This document shows, piece by piece, positions 47,729 through 62,216 of a stretch of 64,000 bases of DNA. Under the pieces are notes generated by a model. It was given only the letters and a program-made list of their open reading frames with translations. It was not told the origin of the DNA and searched no databases. Location of the stretch: contig JAKOGI010000111.1 in NCBI GenBank assembly GCA_029747015.1, forward strand, positions 342,501 to 406,500. Direction: 5' to 3'. The position numbers and the translations under genes are program-made. This stretch comes from Carnegiea gigantea (taxonomy: Eukaryota; Streptophyta; Magnoliopsida; Caryophyllales; Cactaceae). Each line of letters starts with the position of its first letter. The first letter of the stretch is position 1.

Positions 47729-50700
47729 TGTAATAACCCGACCCTAACCTATATTTATTTATTTAAATTATGTTTATTTATTTAATTAATCATATTTATT
47801 CATTTAATTAATAATGTTTATTAATTTAATTGGCCATGGTTATTTATTCAACCAAATCATGTTTATCAATTCAATTACACCCAATTTATTTATCGAATGA
47901 ATTCCATTATGTTATTTAAAACTTTCCACCTTCATTTATTGTATTTAATCATTCCGATTGGGACATATTTCAATTGGGTCCCATTTTGCAATTCAAGTGC
48001 CATTGATTCAGTTTTGTTGATTGATTAAATATCGGATGAATTGATAGTAGCCTCGATAATTATGGTTTAAGAAATTATTATTATTATTGTTGTTGTTGTT
48101 GTTATTATTATTATTATTGTTATTATTATTTTTATTATTATTATTATAACTTTACAAAAATTTAATTTCAAGCTACGAAAATTCAATTGCATACAGTTTA
48201 TTTTCCTTCCCGGGCCCAAACCGTATATGCCCAATTTGGACCCAACAGGTTACTACTTATTTTACTTAGTTAATTGCCATCTTTATGCCTAATTATGAAT
48301 TAGCAAAAGCTTCTTTTGGAGGGTGAATATAAGTTAAGTATAAGAGATGAAACATCAAGACAACTTCAAGCAAAGTCAACCACACACACATCTCTCTCTC
48401 TTCCTACATTCCCTAGCCACGGTCCCCCCCTCCAGCTGCTGCCCTGGTGCATTCCGGCCACCACTTAGTCATCAGTCGGCCATCCATTGCCACTCCTAGT
48501 CTTCCCTGAGCCGCGGCAGCCCCCTCCCTTGCCCAAGCACAACCCTAACTCTTTCATTCAAGCATCCAAGTGAGGTAAGCTTAACTTCAACCCATGAATT
48601 GTTTTTGGGTTTTACTGATTGTTTGAGTATAGCTTATGTTTATATGAACCAAGTGATGGTTGTTATGCAATTTGTATTCAGTTTAGTCATATCTAAAGTT
48701 GTGGGTGATGAATTGGAAATGTGATCAAATGAGTTGAATCATGAAAGTTGAATCCAAGCTTGTTTGTTTTATTTGTTATGATTCTGGTATCGGTTATGTA
48801 TATGAGACCTTAGATGATCTTTTTATGTCTAATTGTGGTGATTTGGAATGATTTCAAGTGAGGATTTATGTGAAAAAGGAAGAAAAAACTAAAACAGTGA
48901 AGGCTAAAAATTTTAGAAAAACATAACAGACTTCGGGATTAAACTAGTAATGATCGGCCCATGAGGAAATTACAATTTTTCGTGAGTAGATGGCTTAGTG
49001 TGTTAGCTTTCAAATGACTTCTGAATCGCCTTAATCCGAGGTCTGTGGAAACAGTTATGGTTGTTTTACGAAAATCGTGTAGAATGGACCAGAACTGACG
49101 CACTTGAATTTCAGGCCCATTTTAGGAACCCTATTGTGGAAATCATGTTTTGTATTGTAAATAAAAGTTTTTCGGGACTTCTTATCTTTTCAGATTGGGA
49201 TTTTAGTCTCCATTTGAGGTTAACGGTGAAAGTTATGAAATTTTGAAGTGAATTAACCTGCTTTGGTGCAATTGGGCTGTTATTGCAATTTCTGTACAGT
49301 GTATGCTTGGAGAAAAATTCTGAAAATTTTGTTGTAGATTGTCCATATTACTTTTGAATTTCCTATAGGATTTCATGAATTTTGGTTGAGTATTTTGAGT
49401 TCGGTGATTTTTGAAAACATTTTGAGTAATTATGTAAAGAGCAATAATAAAGATTGAGTGAGATTGATCATGCACTCATTTTGTGTGTTTTAGGCCAATC
49501 AAGTTTATTTAAGGGGGAAATGAATATTCATGAACTTTCATGGAGCTTTTAGCTTGAGTAATGAGAAACAAGAAGACAAGTATATAATTTGGGAGCTTGT
49601 TTATGAGCTTTGAATCAATTATGGATTTTGAGATACCACGTTTAGTGAGCTTAATAGCTTCTATTAAGTTTAATGATTCATTTGGGGTGGAATTCTATAT
49701 CTAATAGATTTATGAATGAAATATGAGAACTGGAGAGAGTTGTGACTCAGAAACCATATTTATCAAACTAAGTTATTGTAGTTTATGCTATTTTGAACCA
49801 AGATATATCTCTCTTGGCCTCAAACCTTTATTACTTACTCAATTCAGAATGTATCAAATGTACTTATGAAGTTAATCTAGTGTACTCATTGTTATTCTGA
49901 ACTAAGCTATACATCAGGGAGCCTTAGACCTGTATCAGAAACCTATATTAGAAAAGGCCAACACCACTCTCCCATTTGTCACCATCAAGGCCTTTTCCTT
50001 TGCAATCTTATTTATCTCATTGTGGCCTATTTTAAAATTTTATTTATTTTATATCGGATTTAATTACTTCCATTAATTCAATTTTGAAGTTATATTGAAA
50101 TACGCAATTCATATATACCATTTAATTACTCAATTCCTATTACACATACTTTTACTTGCTCAATCATGTAAGTAAAGATCATTTACTTACACATACTTAC
50201 AATGACATTTATGAAACAGAGTCGAGGCTTAGTTACTGTTCCCTGTTATGCATAAGTGTTACCAAGTCATAATATATTTATCAAGTTAAATGACATTTAT
50301 GAAACAGCTGACTTGTACCAAATCAGATGACATTTTTAAAGATTCAAGGCACGTCCATTGCCTATATCTTCAGAATACAGGACATGTTTATCAAGTTACA
50401 ACTCTTAATGAGTTTATTAATGAATCAGTGTCTACAGTGATTTTTCATTTAACTTGTGACCCCATCAGTTATCATCTATAGGGCATCAACCCATCATTTA
50501 CCCGCACGACTTCAGGTCAACTCGTGATCAGATTGATAGATGTACACCTATGTATAAATCATATTATTGTAAGAGGTTCACATCCTGAAAATGATGGACA
50601 ATTCAGTTTCCTATCACATTCATTTTCATTGTTATTGCGAACTAAATGAATTGCAAAAGCGGGTACCCATCAACAGTGTTTTTATGCTCATTTTACAATA

Positions 50701-51137
50701 CAGGAATGCACGTACTGAGTTTTTACTCACATTTTCGAATTGTTTTCATGTTTTCCATTTTAGGTGATGAAATATCATATGCTTCTCCTAGCAAGCGCTT
50801 TTGGAAGCCATCAGATGCTCATGGTGGATTCAGCATAGCATGAATATTGGGATCGGCCTCAGTTTCAAGTTGGGTCTATGTTCAATATACTTGTGTAGTG
50901 TGGAGTGTGCGTTAGCACATGGTATGATTAAGTCGATGGTATTGAAGTTAAATTATTGTGGACTTTGGTCTTGAAGTGTTTCAGTTTAATAGATTTTGCG
51001 ATTGTGAATATAAGTTGCAAGATTAAATGGTTTCAGTGAGCCTTGTCCTTATCAGGACAGCGGTAGCGCCTTCTGTTATTAAGTCTTCCGCTGCAATTTT
51101 TCGTAAATCATGTCATTAGTATTTTTGGGGCGTTACA
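47729..51137 (+). repeat. LTR D (3409 bp)
   Basis: Starts TGTAATAACCCGACC, ends CGTTACA. TATA-like AATATAAG at 48326-48333. The leader ATG present in most other LTRs is changed (GAAACATCAAG). Confidence 0.85.
48074..48148. repeat. TTA/TTG microsatellite in LTR D
   Basis: About 75 bp with an internal GTT block. Confidence 0.95.
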
Positions 51138-51141
51138 AATT

Positions 51142-51153
51142 TGATATTAGAGC
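51142..51153 (+). other. Primer-binding site, unit D (mutated)
   Basis: TGATATTAGAGC, two transitions (G to A, C to T) from the canonical site. Confidence 0.75.
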
Positions 51154-52284
51154 TAAGGTTTTGAGGGCCACTGTAAGTTATCAAGTATTTATGAGTTACC
51201 TATCAAGGTGTGTATGTGTTATATTAGACCAGTTAAATGAGCCGTTCACTATAAGTTCATATGTATGGGCATATATAAAGGAACCATTTCCATTTAGATG
51301 ACTCAATGATTTGGTAATATCCTGAGATTCAAGCATTAGCAAAGTGAAGTGTGGAACCATTTGGGTCACCTGTTAGTGAGGCATGCTTTCATTTGTCTGG
51401 GAGTTGTATTTTATGTTTCATTTTTGTTATTTGTTTAAATTTTTACAATCGTGCACTCCGGGTGTGTGGCCCGTTGAGTTATGAACTTCGGCGTGCAGCC
51501 GTTGAGCTATTAAAGTGCTTCTCTCCATTCCAGGTATCTATTGTAAGGCCTTAAGCCTGGGTTTAGTCAGTTTTTAGGCGAAACTCTATCCGTTTTAACC
51601 CAAGATTTGAGAGTCTTATTGAGGTGCGTTAATATATGGTTGAAACCCGATGTGGAGATGCCATTTGCAACTTCTTAAGGGATTAATATAGTGTCAAGTT
51701 AGATGTGAACCTCTAGATGAGGAAATGCCTTATGGGACAATATCTTTGAGGTGAGCCAGTATGAGATGAACACTATAATGAGGGCTTATGTATGGTGATA
51801 ACAATTAGTAGCTTAAGGCGTGCTACTTGGCATTATATGTGCAGTACAAGTAAGATTAAGCTCTCACGTAGTGGAATTATTTGGTGTTGACACTAAGACC
51901 TTACCTTATCAATGCTCTCATTACTTCCTATCAATGACTTATTTCTGCACTAGTTACCTTGAATTGTTCAGAGGCATCATTTCTTTGTTGCTAACATTCT
52001 CTTGGTTTTTAATGGAGTGTTTATGAAAAAAAATCTTATATGTGGTCTGTGGGGAGTCCTATAAACACAACTGAGCACCTTTCTTATAGGCGATTCAAAC
52101 CCTGACAATCATGATCGTTTAATTCTCTGTTTCCGTAATGGAGCCTGTAACATATTGTTCGTGTTTCTATAGCACCGTAACGTCATGTTGGCATTGTACT
52201 CTATGACTGTGACGGCATGTCATTACTCAAGTTATTTTGATAATCCTTTCTTCACTAGTACAGCCTATCTTATTAATGATAAAC

Positions 52285-53536
52285 AATGATTTGTGCTATT
52301 TTCATCTACCAGCAGTTTTGAAGTTTATATGCCTACCCAAGACTTCCATTTACTGCAAAATGTGTTATTGATGGATATCATCATGTTCAGTCATAAGACT
52401 GACTCGTTCATCTTGATGTATTGTCCTTTCAAACACGAGATGAATAAAATTTCCCTTCTGGCACTGTGGGCCTTTATCTTCGTCATTTTACTCACATACG
52501 AATACCGTATGACTTTTCAAAAGCCGCTTTGGCAATCTGTTACATTTCTTCACCTTCATTACTAATACTCCCTCTCAACTTCATAACATCGTTCAGTTAC
52601 TTTACTATCACGACCATCATGAATAAACTGCATGTCTTTTATATGCAGGACATTTATATGCCTCTCTTTCATTACGAACCTTCGTGCTTTCATTCATTCT
52701 ACTTACATGCCTATCGTTTATAACCAATAAAGAAACATCTTTGAAAGAGTTCATGGTGTGGTTGTACCTCTTTACAATTTAGATCGCCCCCTATCTTTTA
52801 AATTTACTAAGGCCAGTAAGCAGTTGAATGTGCTATCTTTTATAAGTATGCTTCTATTAGTATTGCTGGAAACATATTCATTGGGCATTCAATCCAGTTT
52901 GATTTGCAGACCTTGTTGTCATTGTGGGGATGAACGGATTGTGCACTTATAGAAGATGACTTGTAAAGATCTTAAAGCTAGTTTGAGAAATGTGGAAAGA
53001 CTAGACGTGTATTTTGATGGACCGAGAGAAGAAAACCCCTATTTCCACCCTAATTATACTGTGTAAGCAAGTAAGTTATCATGTCAGTAATGCATTGAAT
53101 ATTAGTGACATGCAAACCATACCCAGCATATACATATCCATAATTACAGTTTGTGAATTTAGAGGTGTTTCATCTTAGGACTTTCAGGACTGTTTTCTCC
53201 TAAGAAGCATTGATTTTCAGATCAACCTAATTCTACGTGCTCAATCCATTTTCAAAGCCCCTACCATATGACCCCTAGCAGACTTCAAAGAACTAAAGAT
53301 TCAGTAAGATGAGTTGTTATAGAAGAAAGTTATTTGACTAAGTGTGTCACTGTGGGAAACTCTAGTTTTATATGTGTGAAGAAGGAAGGCAGAACCTTAT
53401 GGTTGTATACTGCGTACATAGAGTTGAATAAGATCATTATCAAAAATAAGTGCCCTATAATTTGAATAAATGATTTATGGGATTAACTGGCAACAACAGA
53501 AGTCTTTTCTAGGAATGATTTGAGATCTGGATATCA
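52285..53536 (+). pseudogene. pol: Protease-reverse transcriptase relic, unit D
   Basis: Same block. The LGMDWL-equivalent reads GMNGL (GGA) where most units have a stop. Protease-region variants (GATATCATC, CTTGATGTATTG, CATACGAATACCG) match unit A rather than its neighbours, while the linker ACTGTGTAAGCAAG matches unit B. Confidence 0.7.
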
Positions 53537-54089
53537 CACCTAAACCATGCAACTATAGCTTATCTTTTCCAAGAATGCCCTTTTATAGTAATTCTTGAAA
53601 TTGTTTGCTTGTCTCATCTTCAAAACTTGGTACTATCCAATATTATTTAATCTCCCTTGCATTTCAACGCGATATTTCCTATTAGCGTGATCTTCCATGT
53701 CATTACAAACCTAGTTTTAAAAGTGCAATACATTTTTGTTCGACCTTATATGGTTGTCAACATTCCAGTGCTCTCGACCTTCACCTTCTTTATGTCATGA
53801 TTATGAGTTGTAGTCCATTTCGTTGAGAGCCGGTTCACTCATCTACCTTACATCTCATTTATTCATAATGATAAGCTCGTATAACTTGTTCTAAATTCAT
53901 AATGTAATTCAACTCTCATTGGTGTGGGTGATTGCGATTGTCATAATCCTCTTACTATCTTTATTTTGAACTTCAACTCCCACACATATATCTTACATTA
54001 TGATAAATAAACTTCTGCATTTCCTGTTTAATTTTATTATTGTACTCGAATTGGCTTCATATGACTGAAAGACGTGTTCCTATTATAGC

Positions 54090-54252
54090 TTGCTTAATCT
54101 ATTTACCTATCCATTGGCACTTTGCTCGTCCAATCCATTTATCTATCCCTTACACTTTGCTTGTCCAATCTATTTGTCTATTTATTGCACTTTGCTTATC
54201 CAATCTATCCATCTATTTATTGCACATTGCTTATCCCATCTATCTATTGCGC
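54090..54252. repeat. 35-bp minisatellite, unit D
   Basis: Same repeat and position as in the other units. Confidence 0.85.
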
Positions 54253-54590
54253 TTATCTTGTTGCTTTTAGCTATAAAGTCACCTAGTTGAATCTTCGTTG
54301 CTTGTCATCTTATTTCTAATTCATCAGTTAAACCCGAGTATAACCGGGCCATCTTTCTCCTTAGTTGATTATTTATTGGACCCCTTATGATCCATATTTA
54401 TAAACCGCAATTCTTGTGGCATTATATTTCAGAATTCATGATACACTTATGGTTATCTTTGTTCTAACCACCTAATGATAATCTCTCCTTTATTTGCCTT
54501 TTCTTGTCTCATTGTTCATTTCTTTTGTAAGTAATAATTTGCTTAGCTAAGAATTTCATCGCTCTCATCCCTAACCATGGTTATTTCATT

Positions 54591-55360
54591 GTCTATTATT
54601 GACTGAGAGTAGATCCTTAAGCAGTCTGATGAGGGAAGATCATGTGATGCATTAGGAATATCAGAGGAGGCCATATTGATAAGCGCATAATCTCAAGCAC
54701 TGTCTAATTATATTGGAGTGAGCTAGAAGAAACATTGAGTATGAGTTCAGAGCTAACCCAGGTAAGCATTAGGAGGGAAAATTCTAGTGCATGTTGAGGT
54801 GATACAAGGTCGGTAAAATTGTTGTGCGGGCAAAACAAAGAAATAACCAAAGTCTCAGATAGGTTATGAAGTATTTCAAAAGACTTTTCTAGTCAAGGTA
54901 GTAAGAGACAGACTATCCAAGGACAATTAGGGACTAGTTACTTGGGGTCTTATGATTTATTGAAAGGTTAAATCCTGCAGCTTTTTGACTGTACCTACCT
55001 ATTGAACCTGAACACGTATATAACGTGTTTTATAGCTCGTAATAGTATCAGAGTACTTATCAGGGTATACAACAGTTTCCATTAGTGGACAAGGTGATGA
55101 ACCAGCAGTGAGCACCTCCTTACTAGTAATAAATTTCTTTTCTTTCAAAGTGAATATCAATTTTGAACCAAAGTAATTGAGCCAGTGAAATCATTGAGGA
55201 TCTAGGTACTCGATCATAGGATTAAGTAGCTACACACTTTGGGCTAATCATACCTCTTTGGAGGGAAGCAATGGAAACCAACTATTAATATCTAAGGTAG
55301 CTTTGCATACATGAAAAAGTTTCATAAGTTTCGAGGACGAAATTCTTTAAGGGGAAAGGC
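54591..55360 (+). pseudogene. pol: Integrase tail relic and PPT, unit D
   Basis: Same broken tail; ends TCGAGGACGAAATTCTTTAA and the shortened tract GGGGAAAGG before LTR E. Confidence 0.65.
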
Positions 55361-55714
55361 TATAATAACTCGACCCTAACCTATGTTTATTTATTTAAAT
55401 CATTTTTATTTATTTATTTAATCATGTTTATTCATTTAATTAATCATATTTATTGATTTAATTGGTCATGGTTATTTATTTAACCAAATAATGTTTGTTA
55501 ATTCAATTACACCCAATTTATTTATCGAACGAATTCCATTATGTTATTTAAAATTTTCCACCTTTATTTATCGTATTTAATCAATCCGATTGAGAGATAT
55601 TTCATTTGGGTCTCATCTTACAATTCAATTTTCATTGATTATAAATTTCAGTTTTGTTAATTGATTAAATATCGAATGAATCGATAGTAAGCCCCGATAA
55701 TTATGATTTAAGAA

Positions 55715-55786
<72 letters not shown>

Positions 55787-58770
55787 GTAACCTTGCAAAA
55801 ATTTAATTTCAAACTACAAAAATTCAATCGCATACGGTTTATTTTCCTTCCCGGGCCCAAACCGTATAAGCCCAATTTAGGCCCATCAAGTTACCAATTG
55901 TTTTACTTAATTAATTACCATCTTTGTGCCTAATTAGTAATTAGCAAAAGCTCCTTTTGGAGGGTGAATATAAGTCAAGTATAAGGAATGAATCATCAAG
56001 ACAACTTCAAGCAAACTCAACACCACACACACATCTTTCTCTCTTCCTTCTTTCTCTAGCCACAGTCCCCCCCTCCGGCTACTGCCCTGGTGTGTTCCAA
56101 CCACCACTCAGCCACCAGCCGGCCACCCATCGCCACCCCTGGTCTTCCCCTAGCCACGGCAGCCCCCTCTCCTGCTGAAGCACAACCCCAAATCTTTCAT
56201 TCAAGCATCTAATTGAGGTAGCCCTAACCTCAACCCATGAATTTTTTTTGAGTTTTATTGATTGTTTAAGTATAGCTTATGTTTATATGAACCACGTGAT
56301 GGTTATTATGCAATTTTTATTAAGTTTAGTGGTATCTAAAGTTGTGGGTGATGAATTAGAAGTGTGATCGAATGAGTTGAATCATGAAGGTTGAATCCAA
56401 GCTTGCTTATTTTATTTGTTATGATTTTGATATGGGTTATGTATATAAGGCCTTAGATGATATTTTTACATCTGATTGTGGTGATTGAGGATTTATGTGA
56501 AAAAGAAAGAGAAAGCTAAAACAGTAAAGGCTGAAAATTTTTAAAAAAGGGACAGAATTCGAGATTAAACTAGTAATGATCGGCCCATGAGACAATTATG
56601 GTTTTTGGTGGATAGATGGCTCAGTGTGTTAGCTTTCAAATGGAATTCAAATCACCTTAATCCGAGGTATGTGGAAACAGTTATGGTCCTTTTAACTGTG
56701 CAGAATGGACCAAAACTGACACACTTATGTTTTAACCCCATTTTAGGAACCCTATTGTGGGAATCATATTTTGTATTGTAAATGAAATTTTTCGGGACTT
56801 CTTATTTTTCCATATTGGGGTTTTAGATCTCCATTTGAGGTCAACGATGAAAGTTATGAAATTTCGAAGTGAACTAACCTACTTTGGTGAAATTGGGCTG
56901 TTATTGCAATTTCTGTGCAGCGTATACTTGGAGAAAAATTCTGAAAATTTTGCTGCAGATTTTCCATATTATTTTTTAAATTTCCTATAAGATTTCATGA
57001 ATTTTGATTGAGTATTTTGAGTTTGGTGATTTTTGGACGCATATTGAGTAATTGTGTAAAGAGCAATAATAAAGATTGAGTGAGATTGATCATGCACTCA
57101 TTTTGTGTATTTTGGGCCAAGCAAGTTTATTTAAGGGGGAAATGAATATTCATGGACTTTCATGGAGCTTTGAGCTTGATTAATGAGAAAGAAAAAGACA
57201 AGTATATAATTTAGGAGCTTGTTTATGAGCTTTGAATCAATTATGGATTTTACAAAGGAGATACCACGTTTAGTGAGCTTAATAGCTTCTATTCAGTTCA
57301 ATGATTCATTTAGGGTGGAATTCTATAGCTAATGGATTTTTAAATGAAATATTAGACGTGGGGAGAGATGTGACTCAAAAACCATATTTATCAAACCAAG
57401 TTATTGTAATTTATGCTATTTTGAATCAAGATATATCTCTCTTGGCCTCAACCCTTTATTACTTACTCAATTCAGAATGTACCAAATGTAGTTATCAAGA
57501 AAATCTAGTGTACTCGTTGTTATCTTGAACCAAGCTACACATCAGCGAGTCGTAAACCCGTATCAAGAACCTATTTCAGAAAAGGCCAACACTACTCTCC
57601 CATTTGTCATCATCAAGACCTTTTCCTTTGTAATCTTATTTATTTCATTGTGGTCTATTTTAAAATTTTATTTACTTTATATCGGATTTAATTACTTTCA
57701 TTAATTCAGTTTTGAAGTTATATTGAAATACGCAAGTTATATATACCATTTAATTACTCAATTTCTGTTACACATACTTTTACTCACTCAATTATGTAAG
57801 CAAAGATCATTTACTGACTGCACATACTTACAATGACAGTTATGAAATAGAGTCGAGGCCTAGTTACTGTTCTCTGTCATGCATAAGTGTTATCAAGTCA
57901 GAACATATTTATCAAGTTAGATGACATTTATGAAACAGATGACTTGTATCAAGTCAGATAATATTTTTAAAGACTCAAGGTACGTCCATTGCCTATGTCT
58001 TCATAAAGCAGAACATGTTTATTAAGTTATAACTCTTAATGAGGTTATCAATGAATCAGTTTCTACATTGATTTTCTATTTAACTTGTGACCCCGTCAGT
58101 TATTATCTATAGGGCATCAACCCTTCATTTACCAGCGCGGCTTCAGGTCAACTCGTGATCGGATTGGCAAGTGTATACCAATGTATAGATCATATCATTG
58201 TAGGGGGTTCACATCCAGATAATAATGAGCAATTCAGTTTCATATTACTTTCATTTTCAATGTTATTGCGAACTAAATGAATTACAAAAGCGGGTACCTA
58301 TCAACAGAGTTTTCATGTTCATTTTACAATACAGGAATGCATGTACTAAGTTTTTGCTCACATTTTCGAATTGTTTTCATGTTTTCCATTTTCAGTGATG
58401 AAGTATCGCTTGTTTCTCCTTTTAGCAAGCTGTTTTGGAAGTCGACAGATGCTCACGGTGGATTCAGCATAGCATGGATGTTGGGATCGACCTCAGGGTC
58501 AAGTTGGGTCTATGTTCAATATACTTGTGTAGTGTGCAGTGCGAGTTAGCATATGGTATGATCAAGTCGATGGTATTGAAGTTAAACTATTATGGACTTT
58601 GGTCTTGAAGTGTTTCAGTTTAATAGATTTTGTGATTGTGAACATGAGTTGCAAGATTAAATGGTTTCAGTTAGCCTCGTCCTTATCAGGACGACAGTAG
58701 TGCTTTCTATTATTAAGGCTTCCACTGTAATTTTTCGTAAATCATGTCATTAGTATTTTGGGGCGTTGTA
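55361..58770 (+). repeat. LTR E (3410 bp)
   Basis: Starts TATAATAACTCG, so the terminal TG is mutated to TA; ends CGTTGTA. TATA-like AATATAAG at 55967-55974. Confidence 0.85.
55715..55788. repeat. (TTA)n microsatellite in LTR E
   Basis: About 74 bp, almost pure. Confidence 0.95.
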
Positions 58771-58774
58771 GATT

Positions 58775-58786
58775 TGGTATCAGAGC
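58775..58786 (+). other. Primer-binding site, unit E
   Basis: Canonical TGGTATCAGAGC after LTR E. Confidence 0.85.
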
Positions 58787-59922
58787 TATGGTTTTAAGGG
58801 CCATTATAAGCTATCAAGTATTTATGAGTTAGCTATCAAGGTGTGTACGTGTTATATTAGACCAGTTAAATGAGCTGTTGACTATAAGTTCATATGTATG
58901 GGTATATATAGAGGAACCATTTTCATTTAGGTGGCTCAATCATTTGGTAATATCCTGAGATTCAAGCATTAGTACAATGGAGTGTGGAATCATTTGGGCC
59001 ACCTGTTAGTGAGGTATGCTCTCATTTATCAGGGAGTTGTATTGTATTTTTCATTTTTGTTATTTGTTTAAATTTTTACAGTCGTGCACTCCAGGTGTGT
59101 GACTCATTGAGTTATGAACTCCGGCTATGATCGTTGAGCTATTGAAGGGCTTCTCTCCATTTCAGGTATCTATTGTAAGGTTTTAAGCATGGATTTTAGT
59201 CTGTTTTTAGCGGAACTCTGTTTATTTTGTCCCAGGATTTGAGAGTTTTGTGGAGGTGTGTTAATATATGGTTGAAACCTGATGTGGGGATGCCATTTGC
59301 AATTTCTTAAGGGATTAATACAGTGTCAAGTTAGATATAAACCTCAAGGTGAGGAAATACCTTGTGGGACAATATCTCTGAGGTGAACCAGTATGACATG
59401 AACACTACAATAAGGGCTTATGTATGGTGATAACAATTAGCAGCTTAAGGTGTGCTACTTGGCATTATATATGTAGTGTAAGTAAGATTAAGCTCTCATG
59501 TATAGGAATTATTTGGTCTTGACACTATGACCTTACCTCATCAATGCTCTCATTACTTCCTGTCATTGACTTATTTATGCCCTAGTTACCTTGAATTGTT
59601 CAGTGGCATCATTTCTTTGTCACTAACATTCTCTTGATTTGTAATTGAGTGTTTATGGAAAAAAGAAATCTCACATGTGGTCTGTGGGGAGTCCTTTAAA
59701 CACATCTGAGCAATCATTCTTATAGGCGATTCAAACCCAGATAATCATAATCGTTTAATTCTCTATTTGCATAATGGAGCCGATAACATATTGTTCATGT
59801 TTCTATAGCACCGTAATGTCATGTTGGCATAGTACTCTATAACCGTGACGGCATGTCGTTACTCAAGTTATTTTGATAATCCTTTCCTCACTAGTACAGC
59901 CTATTTTATTAATGATAAACAA

Positions 59923-61167
59923 CGATTTATGCTATTTTCATCTGCCAGCAATTTTGAAGTTTATATGCCTACCCAAGACTTCCATTTACAGCAAAATCTG
60001 TTATTGATGGATGTCATCATGTTCAGTCATAAGACTAACTCCTTCATCTTGACGTATTATCCTTTCAAACACCAAATCAATAAAATTTCCCCTCTGGTAC
60101 TGTTGACCCTTATCTTCGTCATTTTACTTACATACGGATACCGTATGACTTTTTAAAAGCCGCTTTTGTAATCTGTTACCTTTCTTCACCTTCAATATTA
60201 ATACTCCCTCTCAACTTCGGAACATCGTTCACTTACTTTACTATTATGACTATCATGAATAAACTACATGTCTTGTACATGCAGAACATTTATATGCCTC
60301 TCTTTACGAATCTTTGTGCTTTCATTCATTCTACTTACATGTCGGTCCTTCATAACCAATAAAGAAATACCTTTGCAAGAGTTCATGGTGCAGTTGCACC
60401 TCTTTGTAATTTAGATCGTTCCCCTATCTTTTAAATTTATTGAGACTAGTAAGCAGTTGAATGCGTTATCTTTCATAAATATGCCTCCGTTAGTACTACT
60501 GGAAACATATTCATTAGGCATTCAATCTAGTTTGATTGGCAGACCTCGTTGTCATTATGGGGATGAACTAATTGTATACTTATAGAAGATGACTTATAAA
60601 GATCTTAAAGCTAGTTTGAGAAATGTGGAAAGACTAGATGTGTGTTTTGATGGACAGAGACAAGAAATCCCCTATTTCCGTCCTAATTACACTGTGCAAG
60701 TAAGTAAGTTATCATGTCAGTAATGCATTGAATATTAGTGATATGCCAACCACACTCGGTATATACATATCCATAATTATAGTTTGTGAATTTTGAGATG
60801 TTTCATCTTGGGACTTTCAGGACTATTTTCCCTTAAGAAACATTGATTTTCATATCAACTTAATTCGAAGTGCTCAATCCATTTTCAGAGCCGCTATCAT
60901 GTGACCCCAGCAGACTTCAAAGAACTAAAGATTCAGTAAGATGAGTTGTTATGGAAGGAAGTTATTTGACCAAGTGTGTCACTATGAGAAACCCTAGTTT
61001 TATATGTGTGAAGAAGGAAGGCAGAACCTTATGGTTGTGTACTGTGTACAGAGAGTTGAATGAGATCATTATCAAAAATAAGTGCCCTACACCTTGAATA
61101 AATGATTTATGGGATTAACTGCCAACTACAGAAGTTTTTTCCAGGAATGATTTGAGGTCCGGATGTC
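59923..61167 (+). pseudogene. pol: Protease-reverse transcriptase relic, unit E
   Basis: Same block, but with four instead of five C before the alanine-aspartate codons, so the RT start reads in one frame as YHVTPADFKELKIQ before the shared TAA. This is the least shifted copy of that segment. Protease variants CTCCTTC and ACTTACATACGG match unit B. Confidence 0.7.
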
Positions 61168-61719
61168 ATACCTAAACCATACAACCACAGTTTATCTTTT
61201 GCAAGAATGCCCTTTTATAGTAATTCTTGAAATTGTTTGCTTGTCTCATCTTCAAAACTTGATACTATCTAATATTGTTTAATCTCCCTTGCATTTCAAC
61301 CCGATATTTTCTATTAGCGTGATCTTCCATGTCATTGCACCCCATTGTTAAATGTGCAATACATTTTTGTTCGACCTTATATAGTTGTCAACATTCCAGT
61401 GCTCTCGACTTTCACCACCTTTATATCATGATCATGAGTTGTAGTCCATTTTGTTGAGAGCCGATTCACACATCTACCTAATATCTCATTTATTCATAAT
61501 GATAAGCTCGTATAACTTTTTCTAAATTCATAATGTAATTCAACTCTCATTGGTGTGGGTGATTGCGATTGTCATAATCGCCTTACTCTCTTTATTTTGA
61601 ACTTCAACTTTCACACATATATCTTACATTCTGATAAATAAACTTCTACATCCCCTATTTAATCTTATTATTGTTCTCGAATTGGCTTCATATGAGTAAA
61701 GGCATGTTCCTATTATAGC

Positions 61720-61877
61720 TTGCTCAATCTATTTATGTATCCATTGGCATTTTGCTCGTCCAATCCATTTATCTATCCATTACACTTTGCTTGTCCAATC
61801 TATTTGTCTATCTATTGTACTTTGCTTATCCAATCTATCTATCTATTGTACATTGCTTGTCCCATCTATCTAGTGCG
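61720..61877. repeat. 35-bp minisatellite, unit E
   Basis: Same repeat, slightly shorter in its third copy. Confidence 0.85.
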
Positions 61878-62216
61878 GTTATCTTGTTGCTTATAACTAT
61901 AAAGTCACCTAGTTGAAGCTCCGTTGCTTGTCATGTTGTTTCCAATTCATCAGTTAAACCCGAGAATAACAGAGCCATCTTTCTCCTTAGTTGATTATTT
62001 ATTGGACCCCTTATGATCCATATTTATAAACCATAATTCTTGTGGCATTATATTTCAGAATTCATGATAGACTTATGGTTATCTTTATTCTGAATACCCC
62101 ATGATAATCTCTCCTTTATTTGCCTTTTCTAGTCTCATTGTTCATTTCTTTTGTATGCAATGATTCGCTTAGCTAAGAATTTCATCACTCTCATCCCTAA
62201 CCATGGTTATTTCATT

